Positions 54,047 to 63,361 of a DNA stretch of 64,000 bases are shown in pieces. Made by a program: the position numbers and the translations under genes. The DNA comes from MFD09286-c1 sp963701015 (GTDB lineage: Bacteria; Bacteroidota; Bacteroidia; Bacteroidales; DTGW01): contig OY969556.1 in NCBI GenBank assembly GCA_963701015.1, forward strand, positions 4,402,001 through 4,466,000. The letters are read 5' to 3'. Each line of letters begins with the position of its first letter. Position 1 is the stretch's first letter. Below the pieces are notes generated by a model. The model had not been told where the DNA came from. It ran no database searches and saw nothing but the letters and a program-made list of their open reading frames with translations.

Positions 54047-54415
54047 TTATGCTTGCCAATTATTCAAAGTATTGATGAGTTTTTTTGATATAGCTGTATA
54101 ATCACCATTTTCGGTCATCAACTTTTTAGCATTTGATTTTTTCCCATTTATGGCAAATTTTGATATTTCTGCAGCTAATTTATGAAACTCAGCGTGCAAC
54201 AATACAATTTCATTAAAAGTTTCAGTTGATTTTAAATAATCAATATTGGCTGAATTAAATAGCCATTTCCCAAACTCACATTCATTATCTTTTTCAATAA
54301 CTTCAACTGGTGTATCAATTTCACCTGATTCAACAGCTTCACTCAATCTAATTTTCCAATTTTTATGAGCTTCAATTGCTTTAGCAATCTCTTCTTTTGC
54401 GTTATTCATAATCAT
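54047..54415 (-). CDS. Stand-alone CZB (chemoreceptor zinc-binding) domain protein
   Basis: A 122-residue soluble protein that is almost entirely one CZB domain. The 3His/1Cys zinc set is readable: His17 (AIEAHKNWK), Cys46 (DNECEFGKWL), His74 and His78 (LLHAEFHKL). CZB domains usually hang on chemoreceptors or diguanylate cyclases and sense zinc or hypochlorous acid. Here it has no receptor or cyclase part and no such gene adjoins. Start could be Met1 or Met3. Function: a zinc or oxidant-sensing or -buffering protein, inferred. Confidence 0.82.
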   Translation of the reverse strand: MIMNNAKEEIAKAIEAHKNWKIRLSEAVESGEIDTPVEVIEKDNECEFGKWLFNSANIDYLKSTETFNEIVLLHAEFHKLAAEISKFAINGKKSNAKKLMTENGDYTAISKKLINTLNNWQA

Positions 54416-54522
54416 TATTGCTACAGTACTAATTTTCTATAAAATTAACTATTCTATACTTGAATTGAAAAAACATAAGCATTAAAATTTTCGGAAATAT
54501 ATATTCATTACTAGTAAAAGCC

Positions 54523-54568
54523 TTATAAATATTGATTAATTAAAACTTAAATAAATCAATATTTATAA
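54523..54568. terminator. Perfect 15-bp inverted repeat between punA and the CZB gene
   Basis: TTATAAATATTGATT (54523-54537) and AATCAATATTTATAA (54554-54568) are exact inverted repeats with a 16-nt spacer. It lies 36 bp past the punA stop on the minus strand, followed by GGCTTTT. AT-only stems are weak terminators, so a protein-binding site is an alternative. Confidence 0.45.
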
Positions 54569-54603
54569 AAATTTAACAATTTATAAGCAATCAAGAATTG
54601 TTT

Positions 54604-55413
54604 TTACAAATTTTCAAGCATTCTAATAATCAACCGGGTCATTTCAGGTTCTGTTTTTTGAGCTGTTTCAAGTACTTCGTCAAGTGAGGTTTCAATTAAT
54701 TTAGCTTCAATTCCAAGGTTTGTAATTACCGAAATTGCAAAACATTTCATTTCCATTTGTCTTGCAACTATTATTTCAGGCACAGTTGACATTCCAACTG
54801 CATCTCCACCGATTTTCCTGAAAAATTCATATTCTTTGGGTGTTTCAAGCGAAAGGCCGGTAACGCCAACATAAACTCCCTTTTGCAGTTTTATGTTATT
54901 CTTTAGCCCAACTTCTTCGGCTAGTTTAATTAAATTTTTATTGTAGGCATTACTCATATCGGGGAAGCGTGGCCCAAATTCAGGATAATGTTTCCCGATT
55001 AAAGGGTTTGGTAGAAAATTAATATGGTCACTTATAATCATCATGTCGCCAGGCTCAAAAGCAGGATTTATTCCACCGCTTGCATTTGAAATGATTAGCG
55101 TTTCAATTCCCAAAAATTTCATTACCCTTTCCGGGAAAGTGACTTGTTGCATGGTATAACCTTCGTAATAATGAAAACGGCCTTGCATGGCCATTACATT
55201 TTTCCCACCAAGCTTTCCGAAAATAAGTTTTCCTCTATGGCTTTCAACAGTTGAAACCGGAAAATTCGGAATATCTATATAGGATAAAATGGTTTCAGCT
55301 TCAATTTTATCTGCGAGTCCTGAAAGTCCTGTACCAAGAATAATTCCAATTTCAGGCTTGTTTTTTAATCTTGGGCTGATGTAAGAAACTGTCTGGTTTA
55401 TTATTTCTAACAT
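54604..55413 (-). CDS. punA: Purine nucleoside phosphorylase
   Basis: Trimeric PNP that cleaves purine (deoxy)nucleosides with phosphate; salvage, cytosol. 269 residues. Family blocks: GIILGTGLSGLADKIE, FPVSTVESHRGKLIFGKLGG, MQGRFHYYEGY, IISNASGGINPAFEPGDMM, DAVGMSTVPEIIVARQME and CFAISVITN (Glu/Asn contacts of the guanine-inosine type). The start overlaps the end of lpxK by 62 bp in another frame; the family N-terminus MLEIINQTVSYI requires this start. Confidence 0.9.
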   Translation of the reverse strand: MLEIINQTVSYISPRLKNKPEIGIILGTGLSGLADKIEAETILSYIDIPNFPVSTVESHRGKLIFGKLGGKNVMAMQGRFHYYEGYTMQQVTFPERVMKFLGIETLIISNASGGINPAFEPGDMMIISDHINFLPNPLIGKHYPEFGPRFPDMSNAYNKNLIKLAEEVGLKNNIKLQKGVYVGVTGLSLETPKEYEFFRKIGGDAVGMSTVPEIIVARQMEMKCFAISVITNLGIEAKLIETSLDEVLETAQKTEPEMTRLIIRMLENL

Positions 55414-56479
55414 AAGTGGTTATATAATGATTGAAGGCTTTTTCGTCGTTTTCCAAAAACTGAACATGAACAGGAATGTAATACATGGCGGCTTTAATTT
55501 CTTCTTCCAAATCGGTAAATTGCTGTAAACGCATTGCATCTTTTTCAGTTGTAATAATATATTTATTTTTCTCGGTATCAGCTGAGAATTTCTCTATTAA
55601 GCCATGCATATCTTTGGCAGTAAAATTGTAATGATCGGGATAATTTAACTCAATAATATTTTCGCTAATATTATTTAAATAATCTTTTAAAGGTTTAGGA
55701 TTAGCAATTCCTGTAAGCATAAATATTACAGGGTTAAGTTTTTTCAAAGTTTGAATTGAAGTTTCTTTGGCCACTTTTTTAAAAACAGGAATCGGTTCGC
55801 CATATTTTATTGTAGTGTAATGCACTTTTTGATAAGCAAACATTTTAAGTTCCATTTCAAGTAATCGCTGATCAATGGGTTTTATGTCAACCGGGCATTT
55901 TGAAATGATTATAATATCAGCCCTAACGCGTTCTGAAGCGGGTTCACGTAATCTGCCATATGGCAACAAAAAATCAGTCTTAATTAAATTATTATAATCA
56001 ACAATTAAAATAGATAAGCCTGGTAAAACATACCTATGCTGAAAAGCATCATCGAGGATTATAGCATTTAAATCGTGTGAAATTTTAAGTAGTTTCTGAA
56101 TACCTCTATTTCTGTTGCCATCTGCGGCAACAATTACATTTGCAAATTTTTGCTTAATTTGTAAAGGTTCATCACCAATGTCGCTTGCTGTTGAAGTTTC
56201 CATTCCCAGGAAAAATCCTGAAGTTTTTCTTTTATAACCTCTGCTAAGCACAGCTATTTTAAATTCATCATTTAATAAATTAATCAGGTATTCAACATGC
56301 GGTGTTTTCCCAGTGCCTCCTACTGTAATATTCCCTACTGAAATTATTGGCAATGAATATTCAGTTGATTTTAAAATCTTAAAATCGAACAAGCGGTTTC
56401 GAATCCAAATGATCATTCCATAAAGTAATGAAATTGGGAAAAAAATGAAATCTTGAACTTGAAATTTTTTGTTACTCAT
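55352..56479 (-). CDS. lpxK: Tetraacyldisaccharide 4'-kinase
   Basis: Phosphorylates the 4' position of the lipid A disaccharide in the inner membrane, so the cell makes lipid A. 375 residues. An N-terminal membrane-contact region (ILNYGMIIWIRNRLFDF-like, about 10-32) is followed by the P-loop ISVGNITVGGTGKTPHVEYL (about 46-64), then NAIILDDAFQHRYV and LPYGRLREPASERVRADIIIISKCP. Overlaps punA; the lpxK-punA order is common in Bacteroidota, so it is probably one operon. Confidence 0.88.
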   Translation of the reverse strand: MSNKKFQVQDFIFFPISLLYGMIIWIRNRLFDFKILKSTEYSLPIISVGNITVGGTGKTPHVEYLINLLNDEFKIAVLSRGYKRKTSGFFLGMETSTASDIGDEPLQIKQKFANVIVAADGNRNRGIQKLLKISHDLNAIILDDAFQHRYVLPGLSILIVDYNNLIKTDFLLPYGRLREPASERVRADIIIISKCPVDIKPIDQRLLEMELKMFAYQKVHYTTIKYGEPIPVFKKVAKETSIQTLKKLNPVIFMLTGIANPKPLKDYLNNISENIIELNYPDHYNFTAKDMHGLIEKFSADTEKNKYIITTEKDAMRLQQFTDLEEEIKAAMYYIPVHVQFLENDEKAFNHYITTYVRNNKPDSFLHQPKIKKQA

Positions 56480-56737
56480 AAACTATTCACACTATTGGGT
56501 GGCAAGATAAATAATTGAATTCAGAAACGGTTAAGTATGGGAATAAAATTGCCTAAAAATTAATTTTTTTGACGAGTGGTCAAAAAATAAAGACCAAAAA
56601 TAACAGCTATTATTGTTTCATTGGGCATTGAATTTTTATTTCGCTATTATTTAAATTATACTTAATGAAAACCAAATGTATTTGACGTCAATTCACTAAA
56701 AATATGCATATTTGTGTAGAAAATAAACATTTGATTT

Positions 56738-57667
56738 ATGCCAAATGATTTAATGTACAAACGGAAGATTGATCCTGCAGATAATAAACAAACATTCTCT
56801 GACCTCCAGGTGAAAATTCATTGTTGCAGATATTGGTTGTTGGACGAGTGGGAATGTCTTAATATGTCATTTCCTTTTTGGCGATTATATTACAATACTT
56901 TTGGAAACGCTTCGGTTCATTTTAAAGGAGTTACTCATTACCTCACGCCTGATAAAGTTATTCTTATCCCTCCAAATACTTCATTTTCAACTAATCTGAA
57001 AAATAAAACCAATTCTAAATTTAGTGAAAGTATAATTGGCAAACAAATCGAAAGTAATGAAGAATTAAGGAAAATTAACCAAGATGGTAAAGCCGATCAT
57101 TTATTTGTTCATTTTAACCTGGGACTAGAAGGTGATCACATAATTCCCGGACTATATGTTTTTAAGGTTGATGAGCATATAAAGAATAGAATAAATGAAA
57201 TAAAGCAATCTATTATTATAAATGAGGTAAATATTGATTTATCATTAAGTTTGGCAATCTATTCTTTGATATTTAATTTTTTACGTCAAACGTCACCAAC
57301 TGCATGGGATAATAAATTGTTCGACACCAGGGTAATGCAGATACTTAATTTTATTGAAAATCATTTAGATAGAAAAATAACGAATGAGGAATTAGCCGAA
57401 ATGGTAAATATGGCTACAAATTCATTTGCCAGGTTATTCCATGAAAGCACAAATTATACACTTCAGGAATATATTAGAAAAAAACGAATTGAAAGAGCAT
57501 GTAACTTTATGCACCATACCTCCGATTCAATCGATCTGATTTCATTAAATTGCGGATTTGTTGACAGACAACATTTTTCGAAAGTATTTAAACAAGAAAT
57601 GAATATTACTCCCGCTATTTATAAAAAGCATCATACGCTTGATCCGAATAATCAAAAATTCGATTAG
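56738..57667 (+). CDS. AraC-family regulator
   Basis: A soluble regulator of 309 residues with a cupin-like effector domain (about 20-180, with WRLYYNTFGNASVHFKG and LTPDKVILIPPNTSF) and a C-terminal AraC HTH pair (about 205-300, LDRKITNEELAEMVNMATNSFARLFHEST and SIDLISLNCGFVDRQHFSKVFKQE, each with standard HTH spacing). Sugar-utilisation regulators have this layout, but no catabolic gene stands nearby. The upstream spacer (56480-56737) also serves lpxK, divergent. Confidence 0.83.
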   Translation: MPNDLMYKRKIDPADNKQTFSDLQVKIHCCRYWLLDEWECLNMSFPFWRLYYNTFGNASVHFKGVTHYLTPDKVILIPPNTSFSTNLKNKTNSKFSESIIGKQIESNEELRKINQDGKADHLFVHFNLGLEGDHIIPGLYVFKVDEHIKNRINEIKQSIIINEVNIDLSLSLAIYSLIFNFLRQTSPTAWDNKLFDTRVMQILNFIENHLDRKITNEELAEMVNMATNSFARLFHESTNYTLQEYIRKKRIERACNFMHHTSDSIDLISLNCGFVDRQHFSKVFKQEMNITPAIYKKHHTLDPNNQKFD

Positions 57668-57679
57668 GAAACTATAACT

Positions 57680-58030
57680 TTAACGCTTTATTGATTGCAA
57701 TTTATTTTGGCTCATATAATCAGCAAAACCATCGTATCCTTTTTCTTTAATAATATCAAGGCAAGCTTTCCGATTAGAGCGAAACAGGAAGCCAAAAACT
57801 TTTGACATAAAATTATTGTACTTTTTGCATTCCATTTGATTATCGAATTTTTTACAATCAGTACAACTTTTATAATTATTTTCTAAGCAGCAAGTTCGCA
57901 CGGCGCACCATGTTGCTTTTGCATTCTTGCTACAACCGGGACATTTTTCTTTAATAAATGAATTGCATGCTGCACAATATAATCCGCAAAATGCAATTAA
58001 AGCTACATTATTTTCAATTTTATTTTTCAT
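57680..58030 (-). CDS. DUF3795 cysteine-rich protein
   Basis: A 116-residue cytosolic protein with ten cysteines: CGLYCAACNSF, CPGCSK, WCAVRTCC, SCTDCKKF, ECKKYNNFM. This is the DUF3795 pattern. Metal or Fe-S binding is likely from the cysteine pairs; role unknown. Convergent with the AraC gene, with 12 bp between stops. Confidence 0.78.
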   Translation of the reverse strand: MKNKIENNVALIAFCGLYCAACNSFIKEKCPGCSKNAKATWCAVRTCCLENNYKSCTDCKKFDNQMECKKYNNFMSKVFGFLFRSNRKACLDIIKEKGYDGFADYMSQNKLQSIKR

Positions 58031-58131
58031 ATTGTGTATTTTAATATAATGTGTATTTCAAATTTGTAACAATTTATAAAAATATTTTGAAAATTCAATA
58101 AGGAAGGAATAAAATCAGAGATAAAAAAATC

Positions 58132-58139
58132 TATTTTTG
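58132..58139 (+). promoter_or_regulatory. -7 element of the tRNA-Arg promoter
   Basis: TATTTTTG fits TAnnTTTG and lies 26 nt before the mature 5' end of the tRNA. No clear -33 TTTG at 19 nt. Confidence 0.45.
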
Positions 58140-58164
58140 CAAGGCTTAAGTAAAAATAAATAAA

Positions 58165-58238
58165 GGCTCCATAGTTCAGCTGAATAGAACGTCAGATTCC
58201 GGTTCTGAAGGTCGTGGGTTTGAATCCCTCTGGAGTCA
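58165..58238 (+). tRNA. tRNA-Arg, anticodon CCG
   Basis: Folds as a 74-nt tRNA. Acceptor GGCTCCA with TGGAGTC (one G-U), D arm GTTC/GAAC, anticodon stem TCAGA/TCTGA with loop TTCCGGT (anticodon CCG, reading CGG), variable loop AGGTC, T arm GTGGG/CCCTC with TTTGAAT loop. The T stem has one T-T mismatch. No CCA is encoded; discriminator A at 58238. Confidence 0.92.
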
Positions 58239-58251
58239 CAAATAACAACAG

Positions 58252-58290
58252 AAAACTCTTGCATAAATTAACATTGCAAGGGTTTTGCAT
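58252..58290 (+). terminator. Terminator after the tRNA
   Basis: AAAACTCTTGCA (58252-58263) pairs over 12 positions, one G-U, with TGCAAGGGTTTT (58275-58286), loop 11 nt, then GCATTTT. Placed 13 bp past the tRNA. Confidence 0.7.
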
Positions 58291-58295
58291 TTTAA

Positions 58296-58451
58296 AGTTA
58301 TAACCTAGATAATACAAATACAAATTACTGCTCCATTTGCAGCAATCCTCCTGAACTTCTAACACGACTTTATGGAGTTACCCGAATTGAATTTAACTTA
58401 TGTTGGCAACAAGTTATAATAATTTGTATTTCAGAATATTCATTTAAATAA
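58296..58451 (+). other. Start-less open frame, possible gene remnant
   Basis: Fifty-one codons open in one plus-strand frame but without a start: NYCSICSNPPELLTRLYGV then TRIEFNLCWQQV and a stop at 58449. The composition reads as protein-like, and the stretch overlaps the 3' end of the methyltransferase gene. May be a remnant of an element next to the tRNA, or chance. Confidence 0.25.
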
Positions 58452-59097
58452 ATTTCTTTGCTTTTATGATTTCAGATGGAAATGTATTTTGGCTTATCAA
58501 TATAACATTTTCAATATTAAATCCGGCATTTATTAAATTTTCTCTAAATGAAACAGGACGACATCCAGTCAAAAGGCCCGGGATTTTTTTTGCTATCCAG
58601 AACCAAATTCTATTTATTTTCTTTTTACCAAATGAAAATGTTGAAATTACAATAGTTCCATTCGGCTTTAATACTCTATAAAATTCTTGAGCAATATTAT
58701 TAAAAAATTCTAAGGGCATTAAATCAACCATAAAATTATTAATAATTATATCAAATGAATTGTCTTGATATATAAGATTTAATACATCCCCTTCATATAA
58801 TTCGTATTTTCCTGCATTATTTTTTAGTCTTTTTCTTGCTTTACTGAGCATATCTGGCGATAAATCTATCCCAATATTTAAACCGTCAGGATTTTTCATT
58901 ACTATTTGTTCAAAAACAACACCTGTTCCACAAGCAATTTCTATAATTTCCATTCCATTTTCTATCTCTGCTAAATCAATCACTATTTTAGCAGCTTTAC
59001 TTTCGGTAAGCCAACTCCAAAAATCATAAAACCATACAACTTTTTTGTAACTCTTTTTCTTCTCCGTATTATCCAATATTCGTTTTAATACTTCCAT
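58444..59097 (-). CDS. Class I SAM-dependent methyltransferase (UbiE-like)
   Basis: A 217-residue cytosolic methyltransferase. Motif I VIIEIACGTGVVFEQIV-like (MEIIEIACGTGVVFEQIV, about 48-64), motif post-I NIGIDLSPDMLSKAR, then YEGDVLNLIYQDNSFDIIINNFMVDLMP (motif II region) and FYRVLKPNGTIVIST (motif III). Substrate unknown; UbiE/COQ5 relatives methylate quinones, but nothing here fixes that. It follows the 140-residue unknown gene by 44 bp on the same strand. Confidence 0.75.
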   Translation of the reverse strand: MEVLKRILDNTEKKKSYKKVVWFYDFWSWLTESKAAKIVIDLAEIENGMEIIEIACGTGVVFEQIVMKNPDGLNIGIDLSPDMLSKARKRLKNNAGKYELYEGDVLNLIYQDNSFDIIINNFMVDLMPLEFFNNIAQEFYRVLKPNGTIVISTFSFGKKKINRIWFWIAKKIPGLLTGCRPVSFRENLINAGFNIENVILISQNTFPSEIIKAKKFI

Positions 59098-59141
59098 GGT
59101 TTTGTCATTATATTTATCTTAAATGTATTTTAAGTACCTAA

Positions 59142-59564
59142 TTAATTTATCAAAGAAGTTTTGATGAGAGTTTTTAATTCGCTTATATCATAGTTTATAA
59201 ATTTCGATGCTTCTTCGAAGGTTGAAAAAATTTTGCATTCATAAAGTGACATCTTATCCATTATTTCTTTGTATAATATGGAATATGCCGTAACAAGTGG
59301 TTCACATACTAAAATAGAATTACTAACATAATGAACTTTTGGAGCATGGGTTAAAATAAAATTAGCAACTTCAACAATATCATCAACGGAAAAAGTTATA
59401 ATTGCGTTAGTAAAATCACTAAAGATAATTGATACATCAAGATATTCAGGGTTATCATATAATCCGGTGAAATATTGCGTAAGTTCATTTTTTGTTAATT
59501 CGCCTGAATATTCTTGTAGCAACAACCCTTTTTCATTAATTATTTTAGATTTTATCATACCCAT
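59142..59564 (-). CDS. Unknown protein, SpoIIAA/STAS-like fold suspected
   Basis: A 140-residue soluble protein with no recognised motif. The strand-helix rhythm (GLLLQEYSGELTKNELTQY, LDVSIIFSDFTNAIITFS, HYVSNSILVCEPLVTAYS, CKIFSTFEEASKFI) is like the STAS/SpoIIAA-like group found as stand-alone proteins in Bacteroidota. This is a pattern impression, not a homology call. Start at 59564 or the next Met (residue 3). Confidence 0.5.
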   Translation of the reverse strand: MGMIKSKIINEKGLLLQEYSGELTKNELTQYFTGLYDNPEYLDVSIIFSDFTNAIITFSVDDIVEVANFILTHAPKVHYVSNSILVCEPLVTAYSILYKEIMDKMSLYECKIFSTFEEASKFINYDISELKTLIKTSLIN

Positions 59565-59853
59565 AATTCTTTCATTTGAAGGTTATAATTCAACCAAATA
59601 ATGATAAATTTACTGGATTTGATTTGAATTCAAAAATATTTAATTGAATAGTTTATAAAATAATATTCTATCTATTGGTAGTTTTAATTTATACTAACAG
59701 TAGTAATAGGGTATTGCACATGTTTTACTTACTTTATAAAACCTACAACAAAATTATATTTAGAAAGAATTAAACTTGTAGACCTACTTAAATAAGTATT
59801 ATATAAGTACCTATGATAGTACAACTTTTAAATAGTTATGTTCTATCTCATTG
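59565..59853. other. AT-rich spacer
   Basis: About 290 bases with no gene, repeat or promoter match that I can support. Confidence 0.4.
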
Positions 59854-60306
59854 CTATGTCAAATCTTTTTGAAAACATACACTATTGGCTATATTTTCAT
59901 ATTGTCCAAAATTTGGTATAATCCTATATCCATTTCTTTTATACAATTGAATTGCTTCGGGTTGTTTTTTACCAGTTTCAAGTACACAATGGATATATTT
60001 AAATTCAATTGCCCAATTCTCAAGTTCCTTTAAAATTTTAGATGCAATTCCTTGTCTCCGCATATTTAAATTTACATACATTCGCTTAATTTCCATTGTG
60101 TCTTTTGAATACTCTTTAATTGCGCCGCAGCCAACAGGAGTTTCATTGTCATAAGCCACAATTACATATTTTATTGTATCAATATTATTGAATTGCGAAT
60201 AAAAAGAATGATCCTTTCCGTCGCGAATCTTTAGGTCTGCATCAAGTTCTTTTACCAATTTTTGGAAGACTTTATTTTTCGAGTCTGTTCTTAAACAATT
60301 AATCAT
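59854..60306 (-). CDS. GNAT-family N-acetyltransferase
   Basis: A 150-residue acetyl-CoA-dependent acetyltransferase. The P-loop RMYVNLNMRRQGIASKIL (about 92-109) is the acetyl-CoA motif A; the C-terminal YKRNGYRIIPNFGQY is motif B. Substrate unknown. Stands alone in the minus-strand accessory run. Confidence 0.83.
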   Translation of the reverse strand: MINCLRTDSKNKVFQKLVKELDADLKIRDGKDHSFYSQFNNIDTIKYVIVAYDNETPVGCGAIKEYSKDTMEIKRMYVNLNMRRQGIASKILKELENWAIEFKYIHCVLETGKKQPEAIQLYKRNGYRIIPNFGQYENIANSVCFQKDLT

Positions 60307-60415
60307 TTTGTTATACCTAGTCGTTTTAAATTTCTTATTTCATTTGTAAATTATATTATCGTTTTTATAGCTATAATACGAAGGCCAGATTAAACCTATA
60401 TATACAAAGATACTG

Positions 60416-62020
60416 CTATTGTTTAATACATCTAACGCTTGAACCTAAATATAAAGCTTGGCTATCATATATATATGCATTGGTATTACTATTTACTAAA
60501 CTAATTGTCTTACCATAGGTTACATCAAATTGCAAGTTATAATAATCAGAGTTTGTCCAAAAATAAGTAGATGTTCCTGCCTGGACTGTTCCAAAATTGT
60601 TTACTACTCCAGCTGGCAACCCATTGAACCCACTACTATTATTTCCGAAATTAGGAGATAACCAGTGTGATGTCCCAGACTCTTTCATTTTACCACCTGC
60701 TACACTACTACCTCCCAGAAAATTTATTAATGTTGACCAATCTGATTCTGTAGGCATTTGCCAACCTATAGGACAAAGTTTACCAGTGCTTACTGCATAA
60801 TTATTGTATAAACCACCATAATTATTTGAATAAGTCACAGAATCATTATTATACCAACAATAGGCTGGAGTTGTACTATTAACCCAGGCTGTTTTATCAA
60901 TTACTTTTGAAATTGCTGTTCCGTCATTAAATTTTGTGACTCTCAAATTTTAGGTCATCCATATTTGAGTTCCAATATTAACAGTTGCATATGAATTTTC
61001 ATCAATATCTAGTACTGTATTTTGATTATTTAAAGTATATTTTAGAATCGTTCCAAATGCACCAATTTCCCAACCCGTATTAGCATTTGGAAAGAAGATT
61101 GATAACATTAAGTTACTTTTTCCACCAGGACTATTTGATCCACCATATGGGCCATATATTTGATCTGATATATCTGACCAAGTTGTTCCACCATTTGTAG
61201 TTTTTAATGTTAATCCACCATCTCCAGTGGCAAAACCTATATTTGTGTCTACAAAATTGACTGAACGTAATAGTCCTTTTGCCCCAGTATTTTGTGAAAC
61301 CCAAGTGATTCCACCATCTGTGGTTTTTGATATTGTTGCATTTCCTAAATTATCAATACCAACTGCATAGCCCGTATTTGCATCTGTGAAATAAATTGAT
61401 TCTAATTCACCTTCGGTTATACCAATTGATATAGTATTCCATGTTGTTCCTCCATTTATTGTTTTATAAGCTATTTTATTAAATGAGGTGCTTCCAACAG
61501 CATATCCGGTATTTGAATCAGTAAAAAAGACAGAATTAAAACCAAATAAACCATTGCCAACTTTTTGTTTCATCCAATTTGTTCCCCCATCAATTGTTTT
61601 AATAATTGTACCATTAGTTGAAACGATATAACCGGAGTCTATATTTCTGAAATAAACAGAATTCAGATTGTCACCTCCTAACAAACTTGCTTGGGAAAAC
61701 CAAGAAGATCCGCCATTAATTGTTTTTAGTACAACTCCATTTTCACCTACGATCCATCCAACATTTATATTTACAAAATATATAGATAAAAGTGCTACAG
61801 TCGTTCCGCTCGTTTGATTTGTCCAAGTTGTTCCTGCATTAATTGTTTTTAGAATTGTACCTCCCTGGCCAATAATATAACCAGTATTGGCATTAATAAA
61901 AAAAACGGAATTTAATACATTAGTTGTCCCACTTGACTGCAAAATCCAGTTAGTTGACTGTGTATGACCATCCGTACAACAAACCGCAATAAAACTGAAA
62001 ATAGCTAATAAATATTTCAT
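60416..62020 (-). pseudogene. Exported BNR/FISUMP-domain protein, split by one in-frame stop
   Basis: One 535-codon frame interrupted by TAA at 60950-60952. The first part has a signal peptide (LLAIFSFIAVCC) and about six Ycf48/BNR-type repeats (VFFINANTGYIIGQGGTILKTI, then TGYAVGSTSFNKIAYKTING and similar). It ends IGTQIWMT then stop then NLRVTKFNDGTAI, the FISUMP motif that in homologs reads WMTENL. So a GAA (Glu) has become TAA in place. The second part (WYNNDSVTYSNNYGGLYN, CPIGWQMPTESDWSTL, SGFNGLPAG, SVRCIKQ) is a full FISUMP domain. The stop is probably a real nonsense mutation; no recoding signal is seen. Confidence 0.85.
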
Positions 62021-62312
62021 CTTCGTAAATATTAAATATCAATTGAGGGGAAAATTACTTCTATAATGACCAAAGTAAATACTTTATTTCAAATTTACAA
62101 AACACTCATGACTTAAATTCATCAGTGATTTTAAAATTTGACATAACGATTATCAGCTATGTAAAGTGTTAGATTTACTTGCAATTTTATCTAGTAAATT
62201 AAATATATCAAGAATTTATTTAACTTTAGAAAATGCTATAACCTTCATTGTTTAAGAACCGGAGTTAGCAGAAGTTTTCATTTTTCTAGTACATATTGGT
62301 CAAATTTATTAT
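62021..62312. other. AT-rich spacer
   Basis: About 290 bases. The only structure noted is a loose inverted pair, TGCTATAACC (62245 region) and GGAGTTAGCA (62273 region), about 17 nt apart. It is too short and imperfect to call an attachment site. Confidence 0.35.
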
Positions 62313-63164
62313 CTATATTGTTGCCAATAAAAATACTTCTCCACTTGCAGGTAAAAGATTATCAGTTCTGTCTGCAAAATAAAGTAGTTCTATATCTTTT
62401 GTTGATATTGTTGTTGTTTCCTTAAATCCTGCTTTATTAGCTAAAGTCAATAATTCATTTGGGGTAAAAAAACTAACCATTGGAGTTCCTGCTTCACGTG
62501 CACCTTTCTCAGCTATTTCCTGCATAGGTTTATCTTCTGCATCGAGTAGTTCCATTGGTAAGTAAAATGACATAGCAAGCTTTGAACCTAATGCAAGAGT
62601 AGATATATGATTTAAAGTCGCAGAAATTGTATCTTTTGTTAAATATAAACTAACTCCAGTGCATGTAACAACTGCAGGTTTGTTAATATCAAATCCTAAT
62701 TTTAATAGCTGATTCCACCAAGATGAAGTTTCAAAATCAACCGGCACAAAATGCAAATAATTAGGAATGCTATAACCAATTTCACTTAACTTCTGTTGTT
62801 TCCAATACAGAGTGTCAGCTTGATCAATTTCATATATCTGAAGTTTTGAAGCAATATCAGGACGCCGTTGTGCAAATGTATCAAGTCCTGCACCAAGAAT
62901 AACATATTGGTTAACTCCTTGTTTACTTTGCTCTATAATTAAATCCTCAATAAAACGGGCACGAGCTATAACAGAAGCACGAAGTCGTTTTGTAAATTTC
63001 ATATCAGGACGTTGTTGCCAATCATTAGGTGGGTTTATTAATTTCAATCCAATTTCATCTTCTATAATATAAGGTTTTGAGTCGATTTGTACATGCAATG
63101 CTCTCCATAAAGCAGTTCTTATTGCTGTATTATCGGGTTCTTTTGTTTTTTTGCTTTCATCCAT
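62313..63164 (-). CDS. LCMT/PPM1-type SAM-dependent methyltransferase
   Basis: A 283-residue methyltransferase of the leucine-carboxyl-methyltransferase-like (TIGR00027) group. N-terminal TAIRTALWRALHVQID, RARFIEDLI, motif I QYVILGAGLDTFAQRRP, IYEIDQADTLYWKQQKL, then PAVVTCTGVSLYLTKDTI (Glu-to-Thr-Gly variant of the usual W.GV..YL). Substrate unknown; bacterial members often sit in secondary-metabolite or accessory contexts. Stands alone here. Confidence 0.8.
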   Translation of the reverse strand: MDESKKTKEPDNTAIRTALWRALHVQIDSKPYIIEDEIGLKLINPPNDWQQRPDMKFTKRLRASVIARARFIEDLIIEQSKQGVNQYVILGAGLDTFAQRRPDIASKLQIYEIDQADTLYWKQQKLSEIGYSIPNYLHFVPVDFETSSWWNQLLKLGFDINKPAVVTCTGVSLYLTKDTISATLNHISTLALGSKLAMSFYLPMELLDAEDKPMQEIAEKGAREAGTPMVSFFTPNELLTLANKAGFKETTTISTKDIELLYFADRTDNLLPASGEVFLLATI

Positions 63165-63361
63165 ATATGATCCGTCATTATTAAAATTACCACCAATGTC
63201 TCCAGACTACATTATTAGTAAGATATTTAATTGCAAAATAAATTCTGTTAAACAAATATAATTGAATAGCAGTGGACTTGCAAACCATCTATGACTCGAA
63301 TTTTGAGTGAATTAGTGTTAGTGACCGCCATATATTGATAATATATAAGTAAAAATTAAAT

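Noticed and set aside
60947..60952. TAA in the FISUMP gene as a recoded (readthrough) codon
   Set aside because: No stimulatory structure seen and TAA is the normal stop in neighbours; a nonsense mutation is simpler.
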